60,707 bases of DNA from assembly GCA_015478725.1 (NCBI GenBank), contig JADMIG010000016.1, positions 1-60,707 on the forward strand, in the 5' to 3' direction. The stretch is from Chloroflexota bacterium. GTDB lineage: Bacteria > Chloroflexota > Limnocylindria > Limnocylindrales > CSP1-4. This document shows positions 27,230 through 36,500 of the stretch, in pieces; positions within the stretch are counted from its first letter, which is position 1, and every line of letters starts with the position of its first letter. The position numbers were made by a program, and so were the translations under genes. Under the pieces are notes generated by a model. It was not told where the DNA came from. It worked only from the letters and a program-made list of their open reading frames with translations, and made no database searches.

Positions 27230-28039
27230 TCACTCGCGCCCGTGACCGACCTCCTCCGGCAGCTCGTACCACGACATCCGGTCGCCGACCCGGGACCGGA
27301 GCTTCCAGCGGGTTGACTTCGGCGCCGCGTCGATCGCCGCCCGCAGGTCGCGGATCTGGGCGACCGGGTCGTAGCGGAGCGGTCGGCCGGTCTCGAGCTC
27401 GCCGGGCTGGAGATCCACCTCGTGGAAGAGTCGCAGCTTGTCGAGGTTCTCGGTGAGCGTCCGCCACCAGCCCCAGTCGTTCGCGGCGAGGGCGACGATC
27501 CGCGTCGTGTTGATCGCGGACGACCCCGTCGTCGCGTCCGTCGCGCCGTCCGTCGTCCCGAGCGGGTGCTCGCCGAGGAGGATGAGCGCGTCGAGGACGT
27601 CCTTGCGGTTGATGCGGACCACCTGGAGCTTGGAGAGGAGGAGCTCGGCGAGCGGCAGGGTGGGACTCGTCGTCGCGAGTCGATCGCCGAACTCGAACAT
27701 GTGGCACATCTCGAGGCGATCCACGAGGACGTCCACCGGCCGGGAATGCGGCTCGTCGACGAAGTACAGCTGCTTGTGGCCGTACAGCGCGTTGTACTGC
27801 TTGTCCGGCGTGTAGCCCTCGCCGACGAGGAGCTCGACGACCGCCTTGCGGTCCCTGCTCCGGGTCGCGAAGTCGATGTCGCGGCCGTCGCGATCGACGC
27901 GGGCCGTCCAGGTCGGGGCCTGGGCGTGGAAGGCGAGGCCGCCCATGAGGCGCAGGAGGAGACTGCGCGACTCGGCGATGCCGATGATCCGGACCGCCTC
28001 CGCGAGGGGGTCGTCCAGGGTCCGGGTGGCCGACGTCAT
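27230..28039 (-). CDS. nucleotidyltransferase-fold protein
   Basis: A 269-residue protein whose N-terminal half reads like a minimal or AbiEii-type nucleotidyltransferase: RLMGGLAFHA, RDIDFATRSRDRKAVVELL (Asp-x-Asp metal pair) and PVDVLVD as a third acid. The C-terminal half carries a RINRKDVLDALILL helix and a Trp-rich stretch (NDWGWWRTLTEN). Start at ATG 28039. It leads an operon with the nitrilase and MUG genes. No toxin or antitoxin partner is evident, so the target is unknown. Confidence 0.7.
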   Translation of the reverse strand: MTSATRTLDDPLAEAVRIIGIAESRSLLLRLMGGLAFHAQAPTWTARVDRDGRDIDFATRSRDRKAVVELLVGEGYTPDKQYNALYGHKQLYFVDEPHSRPVDVLVDRLEMCHMFEFGDRLATTSPTLPLAELLLSKLQVVRINRKDVLDALILLGEHPLGTTDGATDATTGSSAINTTRIVALAANDWGWWRTLTENLDKLRLFHEVDLQPGELETGRPLRYDPVAQIRDLRAAIDAAPKSTRWKLRSRVGDRMSWYELPEEVGHGRE

Positions 28040-28102
28040 CGGGGGTCCTCTCGAGTGCGCGGTTCGTGCACGAATCGGCCGTCCGCCGCGAGTGCCGGTC
28101 AG

Positions 28103-28131
28103 TATACTTGCGCCGCCTTCGATGTTCGAAG
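28103..28131. promoter_or_regulatory. -10-like element and small hairpin before permease
   Basis: TATACT at 28103-28108 is a good -10 for the rightward permease, with a 124-base leader. CTTCGA and TCGAAG (28117-28131, 3-base loop) form a small hairpin at the start of that leader. The leftward operon starts 60 bases to the left. Confidence 0.35.
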
Positions 28132-28232
28132 GCTCGATCCGCGCCGGAGGAGGACGCGGAACGACGCCCGGCGACCGCCGGCGCGAGGTGGGCGCCAGAG
28201 CGGTCGGTTGACTGACTGGAGGCGAACGTCTG

Positions 28233-29966
28233 ATGGCCGCGCCACAAAGTGGTCGTGCGCTCTTCACGAGACAGTCGTCGGGGCTCGTCCGTGAGGTCAG
28301 CGTCGTCAACGCGCTGTTCTTCAACACGGCGGCATTCATCGGGGTGGGTCTCGGCTGGTATCCGGTCTTCTACTCGCTCGCCGGGATCAGCGTCGGGACG
28401 TACGCGGGCTTCACCACCTACGGCTGGGCAGCGCTCATCGTGGGTGCTTTCTCCGTCCTCCTCGCGCTCATCTTCGCGTCCCTCACGAGCGTCATGCCGC
28501 GGTCCGGCGGCGACTACGTGTTCACGAGCCGGATCGTCCCCAGGGTCGGGCCGTTCCTCGGCTGGATGGAGAGCTGGACGCTCGCCTTCAGCTCGCTCGC
28601 GATCATCGCCTTCGAAGTTCCCATCGTCGTCCAGAACCTCCAGATCACCGGCCGGATCATCGGCCTCGGGACGGGGAGCAGCTTCTTCGGCGGGGCGAAC
28701 AGCTGGTTCACGGACGACACCGGCCTGATCACCGGCGTGCCGGGGTTCATCGCGGCCCTCATCGTCCTCGCCCTCGTGGCGGTCATCGTCTTCCAGCCGA
28801 CGCGGCGCTTCCACCGCATCGTCACGACGCTCGCCCTGCTCAGCCTCGCGGCCGGCGTCCTCATGTTCGTCCTCGGTCTGACGGCGATCGACCCGGCGAC
28901 ATTCGCCGCGAACCTGCCCGGCGTGGCCGGTGGCGTGACGGTCGACCAGCTGGCGGCGGCCGCCGACAAGGCGAATCTCATCGACCACGGCGCGGGCCTC
29001 AATCTCGACCCGGCGGTCTTCAGCTTCATGGCCGGCATCCTCCTCTTCCAGTACATCGGCTTCCAGTACAGCGCCTACATCGCCGGCGAGGTCCGCGGCA
29101 ATGTCCGGCGGAGCATCCTCATCGCGATGCTCGGCGCGCTGGCGATCGCGGTCTTCATGAACTCGGTGTACACGGACTTCATCGCCGCCCGCCTCGGCAT
29201 CAACGGCCAGGTCGGCTGGGGCGCCGCCTGGTGGGGATTCGTGACGCAGCCCGCCCTCCCGCTCGGCCAGCCGAACTCGATGCCGCTCATGGGCGTCATC
29301 GCGAACCCCGGCCTGTGGCCGATCTGGGCCCTCATCAGCCTCGCCGTGACGGTCTTCCCGTTCCTCCTCTGCCCGGTCTACATCGTGTTCCTCTCGCGGG
29401 TGCAGCTCGCCTGGAGCCTCGATCGCCAGGTGCCGGAGTGGTTCGGGACGGTGTCGGAGCGGCTCCGCGCGCCGGCCAACGCGATCCTCGCCGCCCTGGT
29501 CGTGGCGGTCCTCTTCGCGGCGTTCCAGAACTTCCCGCTCCTCAACTACATCCCCGGAGCGAGCGGCCTCTCGCCGACCGGCAAGCTCAACCTCGTCGCG
29601 ACCGCGTGGTTCGGCATCCTCGCCGGCGGCCTGACGTGGATCATGCCGGGCGTCAACGCCGTGCTCGTGCGGTTCACCCGGCCGGACCTCGTCCGGGACG
29701 CGCCGTACGCGTTCGCCCTGCCGTTCCTCGGCATCGTCTGGCTCGTGTTCGCCGTCGTCCTCTACTGGTACGCCGGGATCCTGCCGATCTGGAACAACAT
29801 CACCGGCCAGGGTTCCGACGCCCTCGCCTACCTGAACAAGCAGGGCGTGACGTTCGTCGTCATCGTCGTCGTCGTCGGCGTCGCGATCTATGTCGTCCAG
29901 TCGCTCCGCAACCGGGCGCACGGCATCGACACGCGCCTCATGTACCGGGAGCTCCCGCCGGACTGA
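28233..29966 (+). CDS. APC-family amino-acid permease
   Basis: A 577-residue inner-membrane transporter with about 12-14 hydrophobic spans. The N-terminal region (VREVSVVNALFFNTAAFIG) and the conserved MPRSGGDYVFTSRIV loop are typical of amino acid-polyamine-organocation permeases. It ends with a short basic cytoplasmic tail. GGAGG at 28218-28222 serves the ATG. The substrate is not evident. The metallophosphoesterase gene follows 28 bases later on the same strand. Confidence 0.88.
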   Translation: MAAPQSGRALFTRQSSGLVREVSVVNALFFNTAAFIGVGLGWYPVFYSLAGISVGTYAGFTTYGWAALIVGAFSVLLALIFASLTSVMPRSGGDYVFTSRIVPRVGPFLGWMESWTLAFSSLAIIAFEVPIVVQNLQITGRIIGLGTGSSFFGGANSWFTDDTGLITGVPGFIAALIVLALVAVIVFQPTRRFHRIVTTLALLSLAAGVLMFVLGLTAIDPATFAANLPGVAGGVTVDQLAAAADKANLIDHGAGLNLDPAVFSFMAGILLFQYIGFQYSAYIAGEVRGNVRRSILIAMLGALAIAVFMNSVYTDFIAARLGINGQVGWGAAWWGFVTQPALPLGQPNSMPLMGVIANPGLWPIWALISLAVTVFPFLLCPVYIVFLSRVQLAWSLDRQVPEWFGTVSERLRAPANAILAALVVAVLFAAFQNFPLLNYIPGASGLSPTGKLNLVATAWFGILAGGLTWIMPGVNAVLVRFTRPDLVRDAPYAFALPFLGIVWLVFAVVLYWYAGILPIWNNITGQGSDALAYLNKQGVTFVVIVVVVGVAIYVVQSLRNRAHGIDTRLMYRELPPD

Positions 29967-29994
29967 CCCCGCGTCCCGATCGAGCAAGGCACCG

Positions 29995-30957
29995 ATGGCG
30001 AAACCGTTCCGGCTCTACATCTGCAGCGATATCCACGCCTCCGAACGGGCGTGGCGGAAGCTCCTCAACGCGACGCGGGCGAACGTCTACAAGGTGGACG
30101 CCGTCCTCATCGCCGGCGACCTCACGGGCAAGGCCCTCGTGCCGATCGTCGAGGACCCGGCCGGGACGTGGACGGCGACCGTCCTCGGATCGCGGCGCGT
30201 CGCCCGCACGGAGCCGGCGCTGGCCGACCTCGAACGCTCCATCGCCGACCTCGGCTACTACGGCACGCGCGTCTCACCCACCGAGCAGGCCGCGATGGAT
30301 TCCGACCCGGCGGTCGTGCGGCGCCATTTCGAGGAGCAGATCTCGCGTCGGGTCCGCGAGTGGATGACGCTCGCGGCCGAGCGCCTCGACGGCTCGAAGA
30401 TCCCGGTCTACCTCATGCCCGGCAACGACGACGACTTCGAGATCGACGCCGTCCTCGCCGACTCCGCGTACGCGAAGAACGTGAACGAGCAGGTCGTCGA
30501 TCTCACCCCTTGGCACCAGCTCGTCAGCATGGGCTGGTCGTCGCCGACGCCGTGGTCGACGCCGCGCGAGCTGCCGGAGGAGGAGTTCCTCGATCGATTG
30601 TCGGGGCTGTTCCGCGGCGTCCGCGATCCGCGGAAGACGGTGATGATGACCCACGTCCCGCCGTACGATTCCGGGCTCGACACGGCGCCGCTCCTCTCGC
30701 CGGACCTCCAGCCGACGATCAGCGCGGGCGACGTCCTCCGCGGCCCCGTGGGCTCGACCGGCGTGCGGCGAGCGATCGAGTCGTTCCGGCCGGTCCTCGG
30801 GGTCCATGGCCACATCCACGAATCGGGCGGCGAACGGCGCATCGGGGACACGGTCTGCGTCAACGCCGGCTCCGAGGCGGCCCACGGCATCCTCCGCGGC
30901 TACCTCATCGACCTCACCGCCGACGGAGTGGAGCGGACACTCCGCGTCGAGGGCTGA
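29995..30957 (+). CDS. calcineurin-like metallophosphoesterase
   Basis: A 320-residue phosphoesterase. Metal-binding motifs in order: CSDIHASE, IAGDLTGKA, MPGNDDDFE (in place of GNHD), MTHVPPYDSG and GVHGHIHESGG. Length is larger than minimal MPEs because of a helical insert (about 60-135). It probably forms an operon with the permease. Its last 44 bases overlap the end of the convergent DUF3052 gene. Confidence 0.9.
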   Translation: MAKPFRLYICSDIHASERAWRKLLNATRANVYKVDAVLIAGDLTGKALVPIVEDPAGTWTATVLGSRRVARTEPALADLERSIADLGYYGTRVSPTEQAAMDSDPAVVRRHFEEQISRRVREWMTLAAERLDGSKIPVYLMPGNDDDFEIDAVLADSAYAKNVNEQVVDLTPWHQLVSMGWSSPTPWSTPRELPEEEFLDRLSGLFRGVRDPRKTVMMTHVPPYDSGLDTAPLLSPDLQPTISAGDVLRGPVGSTGVRRAIESFRPVLGVHGHIHESGGERRIGDTVCVNAGSEAAHGILRGYLIDLTADGVERTLRVEG

Positions 30958-31414
30958 CGGCCGGCCCCGATCCGTCCGGAGTCGCTCGGCGGCCGGACGT
31001 GGCCGGACGCGGCCGAAGGTGGCGCGGGATCACGAGACGGAGCGCCGTGTGGGTCGTCGAGAAGCTCGCGACCTTGTTGTCGATGAGGCCGGCGGCCCGC
31101 GCCGCGTCGATCACGTCGACGTCGCGGAGCGTCGCCGCCCTGCCCTTCCGCGAGACGACCCAGATCGCGCCGTTCGGCACGAGAGAGGCGCGGAGGGCTG
31201 GGAGGCGGGCGAGCGCTCGAGCGTCGTCGGCGGCGAGGAAGATGACGTCCGTGTCCGGCGGTGGCGCCTCGTCCGAGCCGAGCTCGACGACGTCCGCGGT
31301 CCGCTCGGCGAGGAGCCGCCGGAACTCGTCGTCGTCGACGCCGGCGATCGCCACCCGGGCGGCCGGGCGCACGCCGAGCTTGTCGATGAGCGGCGTCGTG
31401 TAGCGACGTTCCAT
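30914..31414 (-). CDS. DUF3052 family protein
   Basis: A 166-residue protein that resembles DUF3052: KLGVRPAARVAIAGVDDDEF, an acidic central part, LVPNGAIWVVSRKG, and DAARAAGLIDNKVASFSTTHTA region. Members are short Rossmann-like proteins without a known activity. The last 35 residues are basic and low-complexity. The ATG at 31414 (complement) shares the CATG palindrome with the ATG of the divergent deacetylase gene. Confidence 0.75.
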   Translation of the reverse strand: MERRYTTPLIDKLGVRPAARVAIAGVDDDEFRRLLAERTADVVELGSDEAPPPDTDVIFLAADDARALARLPALRASLVPNGAIWVVSRKGRAATLRDVDVIDAARAAGLIDNKVASFSTTHTALRLVIPRHLRPRPATSGRRATPDGSGPAVSPRRGVSAPLRRR

Positions 31415-32591
31415 GGCCGCTATCGTGCCACGCGTGGCAGGCGACGATCCGCTCCTGGTCTTCGGGCGGCGCTCGACGACGTACGACTTCGGGCCCGGCC
31501 ACCCGCTGACCCCGGAGCGGTTCGGGCCGGGGATCGACCTGCTGCGGGCTGTGGGCGCAGAGCCCGGGCTCGCGCCCGAACCGGCCACCGACGACGAGCT
31601 CGCCCGCTGTCACGACCGGCGGTACATCGCGACGGTCCGCGCCTTCGCCGACGATCCGGATCGCCCGCTGGCGGCGGGGATCGGCCCGGGCGGTGACGAT
31701 CCGCCGTTCCTCGGGATGCACGACGCGGCGGCCGCGGTCGCCGGCGGCTCGCTGGCGGCGATGGCAGCGATCCTCGACGGCCGCACGGCGCACGCGTTCC
31801 ATCCGGGCGGCGGCCTCCACCACGCGATGCGCGACCGCGCGTCCGGGTTCTGCATCTACGACGATCCGGCCCTCGCCATCGACCTCGCCCGACGGGCGGG
31901 ACAGCGGGTCCTCTACGTCGACCTGGACGTCCATCACGGCGACGGCGTCGAGGCGATCCATGCCGCCGATCCTGGCGTCCTGACCCTCTCGATCCATGAG
32001 TCGGGCCGGACGCTGTTCCCGATGACCGGGTTGGTCGAGCCGCCACCCGGCGCGGCACCCGGATCCGTCGTCAACGTCCCGCTCGAGGCGTTCACCGGCG
32101 CCGACGTCTGGCTCGAGGCCGTCGAGCGGATCGTCCCCCTCGCCGCGGAGCGCTTCCGACCGGACGTCGTCGTGAGCCAGCACGGCGCGGACAGCCACGC
32201 CTGGGACCCGCTTGCGCACCTTCGAGTGACGACGACCGCGATGGGTGCGGCCGCCCGTATCGTCGATGCGATCGCCCACCGGTACGCCGCCGGCCGCTGG
32301 CTTGCGACGGGCGGCGGGGGATACGACATCCATCGGGTCGTGCCGCGGGCATGGGCGCTCGTCTGGCTCGCCGGCGCGCATCGGGTGGTCGCGCCCGGGA
32401 CCGCCACACCCGAGACATGGCGTGCCCGCTGGGCCGCCGAAGCGGAGCGGTTCGGGACCCCGGAGCTGCCGGCGACGCTCGAGGACGATCCCGCGGTCGG
32501 CGCCTCGGTCGATCGCCGGTCGAAGCTGGCCGACGACGCCTCGCGCCGGGTCATCGCCGAGGTCGTCGCGCGCCTCGAGCGGCTCACCTGA
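31413..32591 (+). CDS. AcuC/histone-deacetylase-family amidohydrolase
   Basis: Zinc-dependent deacetylase-fold protein of up to 392 residues. Signature parts: HPGGGLHHAMRDRASGFCIY with the histidine pair, YVDLDVHHGDGVE with metal ligands, VVSQHGADSHAWDPLAHL with the second aspartate, and the late GGGGYD tyrosine. Bacterial members deacetylate acetyl-CoA synthetase or small acetylated amines. ATG 31413 is head-to-head with the DUF3052 start. In-frame GTG codons at 31425 and 31434 are alternatives that leave a few bases between the genes. Confidence 0.88.
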   Translation: MAAIVPRVAGDDPLLVFGRRSTTYDFGPGHPLTPERFGPGIDLLRAVGAEPGLAPEPATDDELARCHDRRYIATVRAFADDPDRPLAAGIGPGGDDPPFLGMHDAAAAVAGGSLAAMAAILDGRTAHAFHPGGGLHHAMRDRASGFCIYDDPALAIDLARRAGQRVLYVDLDVHHGDGVEAIHAADPGVLTLSIHESGRTLFPMTGLVEPPPGAAPGSVVNVPLEAFTGADVWLEAVERIVPLAAERFRPDVVVSQHGADSHAWDPLAHLRVTTTAMGAAARIVDAIAHRYAAGRWLATGGGGYDIHRVVPRAWALVWLAGAHRVVAPGTATPETWRARWAAEAERFGTPELPATLEDDPAVGASVDRRSKLADDASRRVIAEVVARLERLT

Positions 32592-32722
32592 GAAGCGGGC
32601 CATCCGGCCCGGCCGGGTGGCCCATGAACTCGGGCCGTTGGCCCCCTTGGCCGCGGCGCCCCGGTGGGGCATCCTGATCACACGGGACCTGCCCTGCTGC
32701 AGGAACGGGAAGGGAGAGGGAA

Positions 32723-33475
32723 ATGGCAAAGTTTCGCTCGTACGCCGTGCCGCTGGCGCTGCTCGCGGCGGTCGTGCTCGTGTTCATGGAGAATCCGTGG
32801 GTCAGCCCGCCGAAGGAGATCGATCCGGCGCTGACGGTGATCTTCTGGGCACTCTTCATCGTCGTCACACTCCTCCTGTTCGAGGACCGCAAGCAGCCTC
32901 AGGCGGAGGAGGTGGAGGTCGAGGGCCCGGCCTTCACCCGCTATCTCTTCAGCAACACTCGCGCGGGCCTGCTGTGGCTGCCGATCCGGATCTTCGTCGG
33001 CTTCGAGTGGGCCGTCGCTGGCTGGGAGAAGCTCACCGGCAGCGGCTGGGTGGACGGCGGCGCGCCGCTCCTCGGGTACTGGAATCGTGCGGTCGCGATC
33101 CCGGCGACCGGTCGACCGCCGATCACGTTCGACTGGTACCGCACGTTCCTGCAGGTCCTCATCGACAACCACGCGCAGGGGTGGTTCGCATGGCTCATCG
33201 CGGTCGGCGAGCTCGCCGTGGGCGTCGGCCTCCTCGTCGGGGCGCTCGTCGGCGTGGCGGCGTTCTTCGGCATCGTCATGAACATGTCGTACATGCTCGC
33301 CGGCACGACGTCGACGAACCCCGTCATGTTCGCCCTCGCCATCGGGCTCATCCTCGCCTGGCGGGTCGCCGGCCACTACGGCGTGGACCGCTGGCTCCTG
33401 CCGCGGCTCGGCGTTCCATGGCGGGCGAAGGTCGCGACCACGCAGCCGGCTCGAGGTGTCGCCTCCGCGACCTGA
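32723..33475 (+). CDS. DoxX-like membrane protein
   Basis: A 250-residue membrane protein with two N-terminal spans, a hydrophilic acidic stretch (about 54-70), and four further spans. RIFVGFEWAVAGWEKLTG and the run of Gly/Ala-rich helices are like the DoxX/thiosulfate:quinone-type family. Function in the group ranges from redox to unknown. A GGGAGAGGG ribosome site precedes the ATG. Stands alone between the deacetylase and the helicase. Confidence 0.75.
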   Translation: MAKFRSYAVPLALLAAVVLVFMENPWVSPPKEIDPALTVIFWALFIVVTLLLFEDRKQPQAEEVEVEGPAFTRYLFSNTRAGLLWLPIRIFVGFEWAVAGWEKLTGSGWVDGGAPLLGYWNRAVAIPATGRPPITFDWYRTFLQVLIDNHAQGWFAWLIAVGELAVGVGLLVGALVGVAAFFGIVMNMSYMLAGTTSTNPVMFALAIGLILAWRVAGHYGVDRWLLPRLGVPWRAKVATTQPARGVASAT

Positions 33476-33525
33476 CCATCCCGGCCGCCGCCCAGGCCGC
33501 TGCCGACCCCGGCAGCGGCCGACCA

Positions 33526-33531
33526 TATACT
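33526..33531 (+). promoter_or_regulatory. -10 element of the helicase gene (leaderless)
   Basis: TATACT ends eight bases before the GTG start at 33540, and no ribosome-binding sequence lies between. This points to a transcript that begins at or near the start codon. Confidence 0.5.
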
Positions 33532-33539
33532 CGGCGCCC

Positions 33540-36500
33540 GTGGCCACGACCGTCACCCCACCGCCCGACGACCGCCCGGGCCCGCGTCCTGCCGGACGGG
33601 TCGGCGACCCGCTCGCCCCGTTCAGCCCGCCCGTGCGGGCCTGGTTCAGCGGGACGTTCGCGACGCCGACCCGTGCCCAGGTGGACGGCTGGACGGCGAT
33701 CGCCGCCGGCCGTCACACCCTCATCCATGCTCCGACCGGGAGCGGCAAGACGCTCGCCGCGTTCCTCTGGTGCCTTGACCGACTCGTCGTCGATCCGTCG
33801 CCCCCGCCGACCCGGACGCGGCCGGCCACCGTCCGGACGCTCTACGTCTCGCCGCTCAAGGCGCTCACGTATGACATCGAGCGGAACCTCCGCGCCCCGC
33901 TCGCCGGGATCGCCCTCGCCGCCGAGCGTCTCGGCGGGACCGCGCCGCGGATCTCCATCGCCAGCCGGACCGGCGACACCCCGGCGGCCGAACGACGCGA
34001 TCTCGTCCGACACGCCCCGGACATCCTCATCACGACGCCCGAATCGCTGTATCTCATGCTCACGAGCGGCGCCGGCGAGATCCTCCGCGACGTCGAGCAC
34101 GTCATCGTGGACGAGATCCACACGATGGCTGGCACGAAACGGGGAGCGCACCTCGCGCTGAGTCTCGAGCGGCTCGAGGTCCTCCGCCCGGCCGGGCGAC
34201 GTCCCGCCCAGCGGATCGGCCTGTCCGCCACGCAGCGTCCGCTCGAGACGGTCGCCCGCTTCCTCGGCGGGGTGGGGCCGGGTCGCGACGTCGCGATCGT
34301 CGATGCGGGCGCGGCCGCCTCGCTCGAGCTCACCGTGATCGTCCCGGTGGACGACATGACCCGCCTCGGCGATGGGGTCCCGCCCGGCGACGGGCCCGCG
34401 GGTGCGGCCTCGGCCCCCGAGGCGCGATCGAGCATCTGGCCCGCCATCCACCCGCGGATCCTCGAGCTCATCCGGGCCCATCGGAGCACGATCGTCTTCA
34501 CGAACAGCCGCCGGCTCGCCGAGCGGCTCGCGCAGCGCCTCAACGACCTCGCCGGCGAGCAGCTCGTGCGGGCCCATCACGGGAGCGTCGCGCGGGAGCA
34601 GCGGCTCGCGATCGAGGAGGACCTCAAGGCCGGTCGCTCGCCGGCGATCGTCGCCACGTCGAGCCTCGAGCTCGGCATCGACATGGGCGCCGTGGACCTC
34701 GTCATCCAGGTCGAATCGCCGTCATCCGTCGCGAGCGGCCTCCAGCGCGTGGGGCGGGCGGGCCATCACGTCGGCGCCCCGAGCCGCGGCATCTTCTTCC
34801 CCAAGTTCCGCGGCGACCTGCTCGAGACGGCCGTGGTGACCGAGCGGATGCGGGCCGGGGCCATCGAGACGACGACGATGCCGCGCAACCCACTCGACGT
34901 CCTCGCCCAACAGATCGTCGCGATGGCGGTCATGGACTCCTGGACGGCCGAGACGATCGGCGCGGTGGTGCGTCGCGCGGCCCCGTACGAGACGCTGAGC
35001 GAGGAGGCCCTCGAGGGGGTCCTCGCCATGCTCGCCGGAGCCTATCCCTCCGACGAGTTCGCGGAGCTCCGACCGCGCCTCGTGTGGGACCGCACGACCG
35101 GCGAGATCGTCGCGCGCCGTGACGCGCGGGTTGTCGCGGTCACCTCCGGGGGGACGATCCCGGATCGCGGCCTGTTCGGGGTCTTCCTCGTCGGCGAGCC
35201 CGGGACGCCGGGTCGTCGTGTCGGCGAGCTCGATGAGGAGATGGTGTACGAGGCGCGTGCCGGTGAGGTCATCACCCTCGGCGCGACGAGCTGGCGGATC
35301 GAGGAGATCGGCCACGACCGCGTGACGGTCAGCCCGGCGCCCGGCATCCCGGGCCGGCTGCCGTTCTGGCACGGCGACGCCCTCGGGCGGCCGGTCGAGC
35401 TCGGCCGGGCGCTCGGTGCCTTCGTGCGGACCATGGAGACGACGCTCGACGGGACGGCCCGCGGTCGGGGCGCCGCGATCGCCCGGCTCCGGGAGCGCCA
35501 CGACCTCGACGAGCGGGCGGCCGAGAACCTCATCGCCTATCTCGAGGAGGAGACGGAGATCGCCGGCGCCCTGCCGACCGATCGCCGCATCGTCATCGAG
35601 CGGTTCCGCGACGAGCTCGGCGACTGGCGGCTCGTCGTGCTCAGCCCGTTCGGCGGTCGCGTCCATGCCCCCTGGTCGATCGCCATCGAGGCCCGCCTCG
35701 CCGAGCGCCTCGGATCGGAGGTCCGGACGATCTGGTCGGACGACGGGATCGCCATCCGGCTGCCGGAGGGTGCCGCGGAGACGGACGCGGCGGCGGTCGA
35801 GGCGATCGTCTTCCCCGACGCCGATGAGGTGGAGGATCTCGTCGTCGGCGGGATCGCCGCGTCGAGCCTCTTCGCCTCGCGCTTCCGGGAGAACGCGGCG
35901 CGGGCGCTCCTCCTGCCTCGACGCCGGCCCGGCCGCCGCACGCCGCTGTGGCAGCAACGGCAGCGAGCCGCGGACCTCCTCGCCGTCGCGAGTCGCTACG
36001 GGAGCTTTCCGATCCTCGTCGAGACGTATCGCGAGTGCCTCTCGGACGTCTTCGACCTCACCGCCCTGCGCGAGATCCTCGCTGCTGTCGCCCGCCGGGA
36101 GATCGCCGTCCACCGGGTCGAGACGGTCCGGGCCTCCCCGTTCGCGTCGTCGCTCCTCTTCGACTACGTCGCGACGTACATGTACGAGGGAGATGCGCCG
36201 CTCGCGGAGCGCCGGGCGGGCGCGCTGACCCTCGATCGGGACCTCCTTCGCGAGCTGCTCGGCCAGGAGGAGCTGCGCGAGCTGCTCGACCCGGCGGCCC
36301 TCGCCGACCTGGAGCTCGCGCTGCAGGGGCTCGCCGAGGACCACCGCGTCTCGAACGAGGAGCGGCTCCACGATCTCCTCCGCCGGATCGGCGATCTCCG
36401 CCCGGACGAAGTCGCCGCCCGAGCCGAGGGCGGAGCAGCGACGGCTGCCGGCTGGCTGGAGGCGCTCCGGACGAGCCGCCGCGCGGTCGTCGTCCGCGTC

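Noticed and set aside
26784-29987. Very long leftward open frame (about 1,067 codons) antisense to the permease and metal-dependent genes
   Set aside because: It runs antisense to the APC permease and crosses the nucleotidyltransferase and nitrilase genes in another frame. Its product is Arg/Asp/Glu-biased with no domain. Long antisense frames are expected at this GC content.
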